Positions 8,372-14,755 of a stretch of 64,000 nucleotides of DNA are shown here, in pieces. Below the pieces are notes generated by a model. The model saw only the letters and a list, made by a program, of their open reading frames with translations. It did no database searches and had not been told where the DNA came from. Each line of letters starts with the position of its first letter. The first letter of the stretch is position 1. The translations under genes were made by a program, and so were the position numbers. The DNA is from Amycolatopsis sp. 195334CR (GTDB lineage Bacteria > Actinomycetota > Actinomycetes > Mycobacteriales > Pseudonocardiaceae), in NCBI RefSeq assembly GCF_017309385.1, contig NZ_JAFJMJ010000001.1:1054001-1118000 (forward strand). Direction: 5' to 3'.

Positions 8372-10061
8372 TCGGGAGGCGGCGGTCGCGGCCGAAGGCC
8401 TTGAAGGTGATCTTCGTGCCCGGCGGGTACTGGCGGCGCTTGTACTCGGCCTTGTCGACCATGCGGACCACCCGGTCGATCACCTCGGGGTCGAACCCGG
8501 CGGCGAGCAGGTCGGCGAACCCGCGGTCGCCCTCCACGTAGTCGTCGAGGATGTCGTCGAGCAGCGCGTAGTCCGGCAGCGAGTCCGAGTCGAGCTGGTC
8601 GGGGCGCAGTTCGGCGGACGGCGGTTTGCTGATCGAGTTCTCCGGGATCGGCGGGGTCTCGCCGCGCTTCTCGGCTTCGGCGTTGCGCCAGCGGGCCAGC
8701 TGCCACACATGCGTCTTGAACACGTCCTTGATCGGCGCGAAACCGCCGACCGCGTCGCCGTAGATGGTCGAGTAGCCCACCGCCAGCTCGGTCTTGTTGC
8801 CGGTGGCCAGCACCAGGTGACCGTCCAAGTTGGACAGTGCCATCAGCAGCATGCCGCGGGTGCGGGCCTGGATGTTCTCCTCCGCGAGCCCGGTCAGCTT
8901 GAGCTGGTCGACGTAGATCTTGACCATGTCCTCGACCGGTTCGACCCGGAAGTGCGCGCCGATCCGGCGGGCCAGCTCGGCGGCGTCCGAACGGGAATGT
9001 TCCGAGGAGTACTTGGACGGCATCGAGACGCCGTGCACCGCGTCACCACCGAGCGCGTCGGCGGCCAGCGCGGCCACCACGGCCGAGTCGATACCGCCGG
9101 AGAAGCCGAAGGTGACCGAGCGGAAGCCGTTCTTCTGCACGTAGTCGCGCAGGCCGACGACCAGCGCCGACCACACCTCCGCCTCCTCCGAGAGCGGTTC
9201 GCTGACCGGCGGCTCGGCGAGCGGTTCGTAGGCGGGCAGCGGCTCGGCGGAGAGCACGCGGCGGTTGACGTGCAGCCCGGCCAGCTCGCCGTCGGCGGCG
9301 TGGCCGCCCGCGTCGATGTCCATGTCCAGCACGAGCAGGTGCTCGGTGAACTGGGGCGCCCTGGCCAGCAGCCTGCCGTCCGCGGCGACCACGATGGAGT
9401 CACCGTCGAAGACCAGGTCGTCCTGGCCGCCGACCTGGTTCGTGTAAACCAGCGGCGCCCCGGCCTCGGCCGCGCGGCGCGCGATCAGCGGCAGCCGGAT
9501 GTCGTCCTTGGACCGTTCGTACGGCGAAGCGTTCGGCGCCACCACGAGGTCCACCCCGGCCTTGCCGAGCGCGGCGATCGGGCCGCCGTCCTGCCAGATG
9601 TCCTCGCAGATCACCATGCCGATGTCGATGCCGTGGTACCGGACCACGTCGAGCGTGGTGCCGGGCTTGAAGTAGCGGTGCTCGTCGAACACGCCGTAGT
9701 TGGGCAGGTGGTGCTTGAACTGCCTGGCCACCACCTCACCCCGGTACAGGGCGGCCGCGGCGTCCCGCGGCCCGGCGTCGTCGAGGTCCAGGTAGCCGAC
9801 GTAGACCAGCACCTCCCCGCAGCCCGCGTCGTCGAGCCGCCTGGCCACCTCGTCCACCTTCGCGCGGGACGCCTCGGCGAACGTCTTGCGCAGGGACAGG
9901 TCCTCGACCGGGTACCCGGTCAGCGACATTTCGGGGAAGACCACCACGTGCGCGCCGGCCTCGACGGCCTTGCGCGTCCACTCGACGGTCTGGTCGGCGT
10001 TTCCGGCGAGGTCCCCGACAGTGGGGTTGACCTGGGCCAACGCGAGGCGCAGTTGCGGCAT
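8343..10061 (-). CDS. nadE: Glutamine-dependent NAD+ synthetase
   Basis: This 572-residue two-domain enzyme converts nicotinate adenine dinucleotide to NAD+ using glutamine and ATP. The N-terminal nitrilase-type glutaminase carries the Glu (VVVFPEMSLTGYP), Lys (FKHHLPNYGVFDEH) and Cys (VICEDIWQDGG) triad. The C-terminal synthetase carries the PP-loop FGFSGGIDSAVVAAL. The start at MPQLRLALAQVNP is conserved in the family and gives ATG 10061; a longer reading to 10100 adds non-conserved residues. GAGAAT lies 6 nt upstream of the start on the minus strand, consistent with a leaderless transcript. The 3' end overlaps the convergent peptidase gene. Confidence 0.95.
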   Translation of the reverse strand: MPQLRLALAQVNPTVGDLAGNADQTVEWTRKAVEAGAHVVVFPEMSLTGYPVEDLSLRKTFAEASRAKVDEVARRLDDAGCGEVLVYVGYLDLDDAGPRDAAAALYRGEVVARQFKHHLPNYGVFDEHRYFKPGTTLDVVRYHGIDIGMVICEDIWQDGGPIAALGKAGVDLVVAPNASPYERSKDDIRLPLIARRAAEAGAPLVYTNQVGGQDDLVFDGDSIVVAADGRLLARAPQFTEHLLVLDMDIDAGGHAADGELAGLHVNRRVLSAEPLPAYEPLAEPPVSEPLSEEAEVWSALVVGLRDYVQKNGFRSVTFGFSGGIDSAVVAALAADALGGDAVHGVSMPSKYSSEHSRSDAAELARRIGAHFRVEPVEDMVKIYVDQLKLTGLAEENIQARTRGMLLMALSNLDGHLVLATGNKTELAVGYSTIYGDAVGGFAPIKDVFKTHVWQLARWRNAEAEKRGETPPIPENSISKPPSAELRPDQLDSDSLPDYALLDDILDDYVEGDRGFADLLAAGFDPEVIDRVVRMVDKAEYKRRQYPPGTKITFKAFGRDRRLPITNSWREVH

Positions 10062-10122
10062 TGCGCCATTCTCGCTCACGTCGGGCCACCCGGCGACCAA
10101 GTGTGCGCAACTCCGCCCCCAA

Positions 10123-10134
10123 TAGGGTTGGCCG
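10123..10134 (+). promoter_or_regulatory. -10 element TAGGGT just upstream of a start codon
   Basis: TAGGGT ends 6 nt before ATG 10135. This fits the actinobacterial TANNNT -10 element with transcription starting at or next to the start codon. No Shine-Dalgarno is visible. Confidence 0.55.
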
Positions 10135-10848
10135 ATGAACCGAGAGCAGTACCGCGTCGAGCTGGAGCACTACGGGACCGCGCTGGCCGCCGCGGCCACC
10201 GACCTGAGCAGGCCGGTGCCCAGTTGTCCGGACTGGACGGTGGGGGATCTGGTCTGGCACACCAGCGAGGTCTTCTACTTCTGGCGGCTGCAGTTGAGCG
10301 GGCTGCTGACCGGGCCCGACCACTACCAGGAACCGGAGCGGCCGGGCGACGACGAGGTGCTCGACCGGTACGCGGACAACCTCCGGCACCTGCTCGAAGC
10401 CGTCCGGCGGGCGGAGCCGGAGAAGCCGGTGTGGACCTGGTCGGAGGACCGGACGGCGGGGTTCGTCCAGCGCCGGATGGCGCACGAAGCCGCTGTTCAC
10501 GCGTGGGACGCCTTGCTCGCCGCAGGTCGCGACGAGCCGATCGGGCGGGAGCTGGCGGTCGACGGGATCGACGAGTTCCTGACGCACTTCCTGCCCTCGT
10601 CGCTGGCTGGGGAGCTGGGTGGCACGGTGCACTTGCACGCGACGGACGGTCCCGGTGAGTGGTCGATCGCGCACGACGGGGAGGGTTGGCGGGTCTCGCA
10701 CGCGCACACGAAGGCCACGGTGGCGGCGCGGGGGACGGCGTCGGACCTGCTGCTGGTGCTGTGGCGGCGTCGCGAGGTCAGCGCGGTGGAGACGTTCGGT
10801 GACACGGCGGTGCTGGATCGCCTGCTGAAGTCCGCCGAAACTGCATGA
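10135..10848 (+). CDS. Maleylpyruvate isomerase-family mycothiol-dependent enzyme (DinB-like)
   Basis: This 237-residue protein belongs to the DinB-like/MDMPI superfamily. The N-terminal helical bundle contains PSCPDWTVGDLVWHTSEVF and, later, HEAAVHAWDALLAAG, whose histidines are the expected metal ligands. The C-terminal part resembles the sterol-carrier-like MDMPI C domain. Members use mycothiol as a cofactor or remain uncharacterised, and the substrate here is unknown. It is a single gene between divergent nadE and a GNAT gene, probably with its own leaderless promoter. Confidence 0.8.
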   Translation: MNREQYRVELEHYGTALAAAATDLSRPVPSCPDWTVGDLVWHTSEVFYFWRLQLSGLLTGPDHYQEPERPGDDEVLDRYADNLRHLLEAVRRAEPEKPVWTWSEDRTAGFVQRRMAHEAAVHAWDALLAAGRDEPIGRELAVDGIDEFLTHFLPSSLAGELGGTVHLHATDGPGEWSIAHDGEGWRVSHAHTKATVAARGTASDLLLVLWRRREVSAVETFGDTAVLDRLLKSAETA

Positions 10849-10896
10849 ATTCGTCTCTGCTCCGGGTTTGTCGGGGCCGCGGGTTACCGTCGCATC

Positions 10897-11400
10897 GTGA
10901 CCAAGTTCCACGCCATCCACACCGAGCGCCTCATCCTGCGCCCGTTGCGCCAGGACGACCGGGCTGACGTCGTCGAGATCCAGTCCGCGCCCGAGACGAA
11001 CCAGTACAACAACGACCCGCCCGACGCGGAGCAGGCGGGTAAGCAGTTCGAGTACTGGCTCTCGCACTGGGCTGAGCACGGGTACGGCTACTTCGCCGTG
11101 GTCGAGGCCGCGACGGGTGAGGTCGTCGGGGTGGGCGGCGTGCAGTCGAAGGAGATGCACGACGAGAAGTTGCTGAATTTGTACTACCGCTTCCGCGCGT
11201 CCAGCTGGGGTAAGGGCTATGCGACCGAGATGGCCGAGGCCGCGGTCGAGTGGGCGGAGCGGGAGGTGCCCGAGCGTCCCGTGGTGATCTCGGTGGCGCT
11301 GATCAACAAGCCGTCGCGGCGGGTGGCGGAGAAGCTGGGCTTCACGCCTTATCGAGAGGAGGACTACCAAGGACAGCGGTCGACCCATTACCGCCGTTGA
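10897..11400 (+). CDS. GNAT family N-acetyltransferase (RimJ/RimL type)
   Basis: This 167-residue acetyltransferase begins HTERLILRPLRQDD, typical of the RimJ/RimL-like GNAT branch. The acetyl-CoA-binding loop region is RFRASSWGKGYATEMAEA, followed by INKPSRRVAEKLGF. The protein or small-molecule acceptor cannot be told. The GTG start at 10897 has TACCGT 6 nt upstream (10885-10890) and no ribosome-binding site, suggesting leaderless expression. The 3' end overlaps the end of the convergent hydrolase by 13 nt. Confidence 0.85.
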   Translation: MTKFHAIHTERLILRPLRQDDRADVVEIQSAPETNQYNNDPPDAEQAGKQFEYWLSHWAEHGYGYFAVVEAATGEVVGVGGVQSKEMHDEKLLNLYYRFRASSWGKGYATEMAEAAVEWAEREVPERPVVISVALINKPSRRVAEKLGFTPYREEDYQGQRSTHYRR

Positions 11401-12668
11401 CTGTCCACAATGGTCACCTGCTGGTTCTCGCACTCGCCGTCCCAGTCCCGTGGCAGCGGCACGGGCGTATCTGGGGCGATGATCGAGACCAGGTGGTCGA
11501 GCACCGCGTCCGCGTGGCCGACCAACAGGTGCCCGGCGCCGGGCAGGGTGATCACGCGTGCCTGCGGAATCACCGCACACTCCTGACGGACGTGCTCAGG
11601 TAACCGGTAGTCATCGAACTCCGGCACCAGCGCCACCACCGGCTTGCCCGCCGAGGCCCAGGCAGCCCGCTGCACCGGACTGCTCCAACGCAACGGCGGC
11701 GCAATCAACACGACGCCCTCAACAATGCCGCCGGTACCTGGGCTGTCGCGGGTGCCTTCGGTGCCGTGGCTGTCGCGGGAGTCGCGGGCGTCTACGGTGC
11801 CTTCGGTGCCGCGGATGTCGCGGGCGTCTTCGGCTCCGCAGACGCCCTCGGTGCCTTCGGTGCCGCGGCTGTCGCGGGCGCCTTCGGTGCCGCGGATGTC
11901 GCGGATGTCGCGGGTACCTACGGTGCCGTGGCTGTCGCGGACGCCTTCGGTGCCGTCGGTGCCACGGGCGCTGTGCGCACCTCCGGCGCCGCGGGTGGCC
12001 TGGTCGCTGCGCGCACCTTCGACGCCGCCGGTGGCCTGGCCGCCGCCTGTGCCCTGGCCAACGCCGGTGGCCTGGCCATCGCCTTCGATGGGGTCGGGGC
12101 CATGGAGGTCGTCAGCACCGCTGGTGCTGCCAAGGTCGCCAACGCCGTCGGTGCCTCCGGGCGCCTCGGTGCCGCCGGGCGCCTCGGTGCCGCCGCGCCT
12201 AACGATGCCTGCCGTGCCTGGGGTGCTGCCAGCACCAGCCGTCCCGACATGGCCATCGATGCCGTACATGAGGGCGAGGTCGCTCCCGAAGGACCACCCG
12301 GCCAGCCACACCCTGGGCAACCCCCGGGACCGGACGAAGTCGAGCGCTGCGGCGACGTCGAAGCCCTCACCTTCCGCGGCGCCGAAGGTGCCTTCGCTCC
12401 GTCCGGCTTCGCTGGCGGCGCCGCGTGTGTTGAACCGCAGCACCGCGAGGCCGGCCAGAGCGGGCAGGCGGAAGGCGGCCTTGCGCAACACGTGCGAATC
12501 CATCATGCCGCCGTGTGTGGGGAGCGGGTGGAGCAGCACCACGGTCGCCACCGGCGCGCGGTCGGCGGGCAGTGCCAGCTCGCCGACCAACCGCAAGCCG
12601 TCTTCGGTGTGCAGGGTTATTGCCTCGCGTCGCGCGGGGAGCTTGGTGTTGGGGCCGATCCTCACCAT
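11388..12668 (-). CDS. Alpha/beta hydrolase with a large low-complexity repeat insertion
   Basis: This 426-residue protein keeps an alpha/beta hydrolase core: the oxyanion region VVLLHPLPTHGGMMDSH, LRFNTRGAASEAGRSEG, the nucleophile elbow LAGWSFGSDLALMYG (Ser about 126), the strand GVVLIAPPLRWSS and the histidine motif LPGAGHLLVGHADAV. Residues about 138-316 are a Gly/Thr/Arg/Asp-rich repeat tract (units such as GTEGTRDSRGTEG) placed exactly between the nucleophile elbow and the next core strand. Without it the protein would be about 245 residues, typical of small actinobacterial hydrolases. ATG 12668 overlaps the stop of the upstream small gene, so translation is coupled. Activity with the insertion is unknown. 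Confidence 0.8.
   Translation of the reverse strand: MVRIGPNTKLPARREAITLHTEDGLRLVGELALPADRAPVATVVLLHPLPTHGGMMDSHVLRKAAFRLPALAGLAVLRFNTRGAASEAGRSEGTFGAAEGEGFDVAAALDFVRSRGLPRVWLAGWSFGSDLALMYGIDGHVGTAGAGSTPGTAGIVRRGGTEAPGGTEAPGGTDGVGDLGSTSGADDLHGPDPIEGDGQATGVGQGTGGGQATGGVEGARSDQATRGAGGAHSARGTDGTEGVRDSHGTVGTRDIRDIRGTEGARDSRGTEGTEGVCGAEDARDIRGTEGTVDARDSRDSHGTEGTRDSPGTGGIVEGVVLIAPPLRWSSPVQRAAWASAGKPVVALVPEFDDYRLPEHVRQECAVIPQARVITLPGAGHLLVGHADAVLDHLVSIIAPDTPVPLPRDWDGECENQQVTIVDSQRR
11721..12257 (-). repeat. In-frame coding minisatellite (degenerate 9-codon-type units)
   Basis: A degenerate tandem repeat lies inside the hydrolase gene. On the plus strand the recurring core is close to GGTGCCGCGGATGTCGCGGG followed by CGCCTTC, about 27 bp, with units interrupted in 9-bp steps (TGTCGCGGG, GTGCCTTCG). 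All changes keep the reading frame. The left part (11721-11970) is most regular; the right part (11970-12257) is older-looking and more degenerate. Confidence 0.8.
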
Positions 12669-12961
12669 CGGTTGGGCCTCCTCCGCGCCCGCGCGTCCCA
12701 GCAGGGGCGGTGCCAGTGCCGCCGGTCGGTCACCGAGCCGGTCTCGTCGGCGGGCCACACCACCACGTGCGGCACGCCGGGCCGGATCTCGTGGTCGCAC
12801 CCCGGGCACCGGTAGAACTTCGTCGCCTGGGCGCCCGGCACCGACCGGACGAGCCAGTCCCCATCCGGCGCCGACTCGGTGCTGGCCCACCCCGTCGCCC
12901 CACCCACCTCACGCGCGGGCAGGCTCGCGCGACCACGCGATGGCTTGTTACGACGGGGCAC
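12662..12961 (-). CDS. Small conserved protein often labelled 'ATP/GTP-binding protein'
   Basis: This 99-residue protein starts GTG (VPRRNKPSRGR) and contains VRSVPGAQATKFYRCPGCD, HEIRPGVPHVVVWP and RRHWHRPCWDARARR. The paired CPGC and HWHRPCW motifs suggest a small zinc-binding module. It resembles a short actinobacterial family commonly annotated 'ATP/GTP-binding protein' without experimental support; no P-loop is present. Its stop codon overlaps the start of the alpha/beta hydrolase by 7 nt, so the two are probably co-translated. The start could lie upstream in the same frame, but the residues there have no family look. Confidence 0.65.
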   Translation of the reverse strand: MPRRNKPSRGRASLPAREVGGATGWASTESAPDGDWLVRSVPGAQATKFYRCPGCDHEIRPGVPHVVVWPADETGSVTDRRHWHRPCWDARARRRPNRW

Positions 12962-13041
12962 GCCGCCACGGTATCCGCCGGGTGCCCCCGACCCACCCAC
13001 CGGCCGCCCGCCACGTCCGCTTGGGAGAGCGACCACGCGCC

Positions 13042-13088
13042 GTGAATGTGGCGTTGACAGCGAAATCGGCTGTGAAAGCCACATTCAC
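13042..13088. repeat. Imperfect intergenic hairpin (GTGAATGTGGC ... GCCACATTCAC)
   Basis: Eleven-base perfect arms GTGAATGTGGC and GCCACATTCAC enclose a further imperfect stem (GTTGACAGC against GCTGTGAAA). The element lies upstream of the small gene starting at 12961 and next to two shorter hairpins, suggesting a cluster of dispersed palindromic repeats. Confidence 0.6.
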
Positions 13089-13130
13089 AGCACCAGCGGG
13101 AGGCACCAAGCTCGGACCGAGCGCCCACGT

Positions 13131-13183
13131 GTCACGAAGGCCACGTTCGGGACGCCAGACGTCTCGAAGGCTACATCCGAGAC
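13131..13183. repeat. Two related 23-bp mini-hairpins in direct orientation
   Basis: Positions 13131-13153 and 13161-13183 both fit the pattern GTCNCGAAGGC-NACNTTCG-like-GAC. The cores 13135-13153 and 13165-13183 match at 15 of 19 bases, and the second unit has perfect GTCTCG/CGAGAC ends. They sit just after the AraC gene stop. Confidence 0.55.
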
Positions 13184-13187
13184 AAGC

Positions 13188-13958
13188 TCAGCCGAAGTAG
13201 CGGCCTGGAGGGACGCCCACCGCCCGTCGGAAGGCGGCGACGAAGGCGCTGGGCGAGGAGTAACCCACGCACTCGGCGACCCGCGCGAGCGGGCGGCCGT
13301 CGGCCAGCAGAGGGAGCGAAGCGCGCAGCCGGACCTGGGTGCGCCATCGGCCGAAGCTGAGGCGCGTTTCCTCGACGAACAGGCGCGCGAGCGTGCGATC
13401 GCTGGCACCCACATACCGCCCGAAGTGTTCGAGTGTCCGGTCGTCGGCGGGGTCGGCGATCAGGGCGTCGGCGACTCGGCGGGCTCGGGCATCCCTGGGC
13501 ATCGGGACACTGATGGGGGTCACCGGCACGGGCTCGAGCAGGTCGAAAGCCACGGCTTCGGCGCGACGCCGGGCCTCGTCGGAGAGGGCGTCAGCGGCGC
13601 GGGCGTCAGCGGCGAGGGCGCCAGCGGTGAGGTGCTCGAGCAGTTCGCGCAGCAGCGGGCGCACGCGCACCAGCCGGGGCTCCGGCCACGCGACCGGCGA
13701 CTGCGACGCGTCCATGAAGATCCCCCGCAGCACCGCGTTCCCCGCCGAGCCGGTGCGGTGGACCGTGCCCGCCGGGATCCACAGCGCCCGCGCGGGCGGC
13801 AGCACCCAGTGCGCCGACCCGACGTTGACCGCGACCACCCCGCGCGCCGCCCACGCGAGTTGGTGGTGGTCCTCGTGGACGTGCCAGTCGAGCCAGGTGC
13901 CCGACGGCAGGTCGTAGTCGCCGAACAGCATCGCGTCGGGTTGTCCGGTTGACGACAT
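13188..13958 (-). CDS. AraC family transcriptional regulator with cupin sensor domain
   Basis: This 256-residue regulator has an N-terminal cupin-type sensor (DWHVHEDHHQLAWAARGVV, then WIPAGTVHRTGSAGNAV). The C-terminal AraC double helix-turn-helix includes GASDRTLARLFVEETRLSFG and VAECVGYSSPSAFVAAFRRA, ending VPPGRYFG. It probably represses or activates a nearby gene in response to a small ligand bound by the cupin. ATG 13958 (MSSTGQPDAML) is the sensible start, since a longer reading runs into the divergent methyltransferase gene. TAGGCT lies 8 nt upstream. Confidence 0.88.
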   Translation of the reverse strand: MSSTGQPDAMLFGDYDLPSGTWLDWHVHEDHHQLAWAARGVVAVNVGSAHWVLPPARALWIPAGTVHRTGSAGNAVLRGIFMDASQSPVAWPEPRLVRVRPLLRELLEHLTAGALAADARAADALSDEARRRAEAVAFDLLEPVPVTPISVPMPRDARARRVADALIADPADDRTLEHFGRYVGASDRTLARLFVEETRLSFGRWRTQVRLRASLPLLADGRPLARVAECVGYSSPSAFVAAFRRAVGVPPGRYFG

Positions 13959-14013
13959 GACTTGGCAGCCTATCGCCTTCCGGCCAGCGCGCCACGCCCC
14001 TAGCGTCAGCCCC
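13959..14013. promoter_or_regulatory. Compact divergent promoter region, araC-type gene / methyltransferase
   Basis: The 55-bp gap carries TAGGCT on the minus strand (13967-13972, 8 nt before ATG 13958) and TAGCGT on the plus strand (14001-14006, 7 nt before ATG 14014). Both look like -10 elements of leaderless transcripts, so the regulator could control both sides from one site. Confidence 0.5.
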
Positions 14014-14583
14014 ATGGCGATGAACTGGTACCACCGGAAGCTCTGCAGCTCCGAGAAGTGGGCGAAGCACGTCGAGGACCAGCTCCTGCCGTGGTCGCTC
14101 GACGGCGTGGACCTCGGCGACAACGCGCTGGAGATCGGCCCCGGTTACGGCGCGAACCTGCGGGTGCTGGTGGACCAGGTGCCGAACCTGACCGCGCTCG
14201 AGATCGACGGGCAGCTGGCCGGCGACCTCCAGCGCGACCACGGCACCCGCGCCAAGGTCGTCCACGGGGACGGCACCGCGATGCCGTTGCCGGACAAGGA
14301 ATACAGCTCGGTGGTCTGCTTCACCATGCTCCACCACGTACCGACCGCCGCCCAGCAGGACCGCCTGTTCGCCGAGGCGTTCCGCGTGCTGCGGCCGGGC
14401 GGGGTGTTCGCCGGGAGCGACGGCATCCACGGACTGCTGTTCCGCCTGATCCACCTCGGGGACACCTACAACCCGATCCCCCACGACTCGTTCCCCCGCC
14501 GGCTCGCCGCGGCGGGCTTCGAGGGGATCGAGGTCACCAAACCGGACGGGCGGCGGCAGCGCTGGCGCGCGGTCAAGCCCTAG
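14014..14583 (+). CDS. SAM-dependent class I methyltransferase
   Basis: This 189-residue methyltransferase has the Rossmann-fold motif I ALEIGPGYGANLRVL, an acidic residue after strand 2 (LTALEIDGQL), motif II/III around VVHGDGTAMPLPDKEY and VVCFTMLHHVP, and FRVLRPGGVFAGSDG. It is a small-molecule class I enzyme of unknown acceptor, like UbiE/ArsM-type methyltransferases. ATG 14014 gives MAMNWYHRKLC, and no ribosome-binding site is present. It is divergent from the AraC regulator, which may control it. Confidence 0.85.
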   Translation: MAMNWYHRKLCSSEKWAKHVEDQLLPWSLDGVDLGDNALEIGPGYGANLRVLVDQVPNLTALEIDGQLAGDLQRDHGTRAKVVHGDGTAMPLPDKEYSSVVCFTMLHHVPTAAQQDRLFAEAFRVLRPGGVFAGSDGIHGLLFRLIHLGDTYNPIPHDSFPRRLAAAGFEGIEVTKPDGRRQRWRAVKP

Positions 14584-14597
14584 CTCCCACCACCACG

Positions 14598-14630
14598 GCG
14601 GCGTCCCAGGTCACGGACCTGGGGCGCCGC
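14598..14630 (+). terminator. GC-rich hairpin downstream of the methyltransferase
   Basis: GCGGCGTCCCAGGTC pairs with GACCTGGGGCGCCGC across a 3-nt loop, with one G-T pair. It follows the methyltransferase stop by 15 nt. The downstream T tract is weak, so it is a hairpin-type terminator without a strong U run. Confidence 0.6.
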
Positions 14631-14694
14631 TGTCGTCTGTGCACGATCGGCCGTTGACGCGTCCATCGGGGTCTGCAACTCTTGAACAGCTCTG

Positions 14695-14726
14695 CGCAAG
14701 AACTCAACATATAGTCGCAAGAACTC
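14695..14726 (+). promoter_or_regulatory. -10 region flanked by an 11-bp direct repeat
   Basis: CGCAAGAACTC occurs at 14695-14705 and again at 14716-14726, exactly 21 bp apart (two helical turns). The -10-like TATAGT (14710-14715) lies between them. This looks like an operator in which a protein binds the same DNA face on either side of the -10 of the glucanase gene. No good -35 at standard spacing is visible. Confidence 0.5.
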
Positions 14727-14755
14727 GCCCCCCTCAATGGAGAGGTCCCCCGGTG

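Noticed and set aside
11721..12257. Possible CRISPR array
   Set aside because: Units are degenerate, contiguous and of 9/27-bp period with no unique spacers, and they are in frame with a coding gene; no cas genes are present.
11644..13200. Ala/Gly/Val-rich or Pro/Ser-rich frames on the plus strand over the hydrolase repeat
   Set aside because: They arise from translating the minisatellite in other frames and lack a start context; the minus frame continues into a recognisable hydrolase core on both sides.
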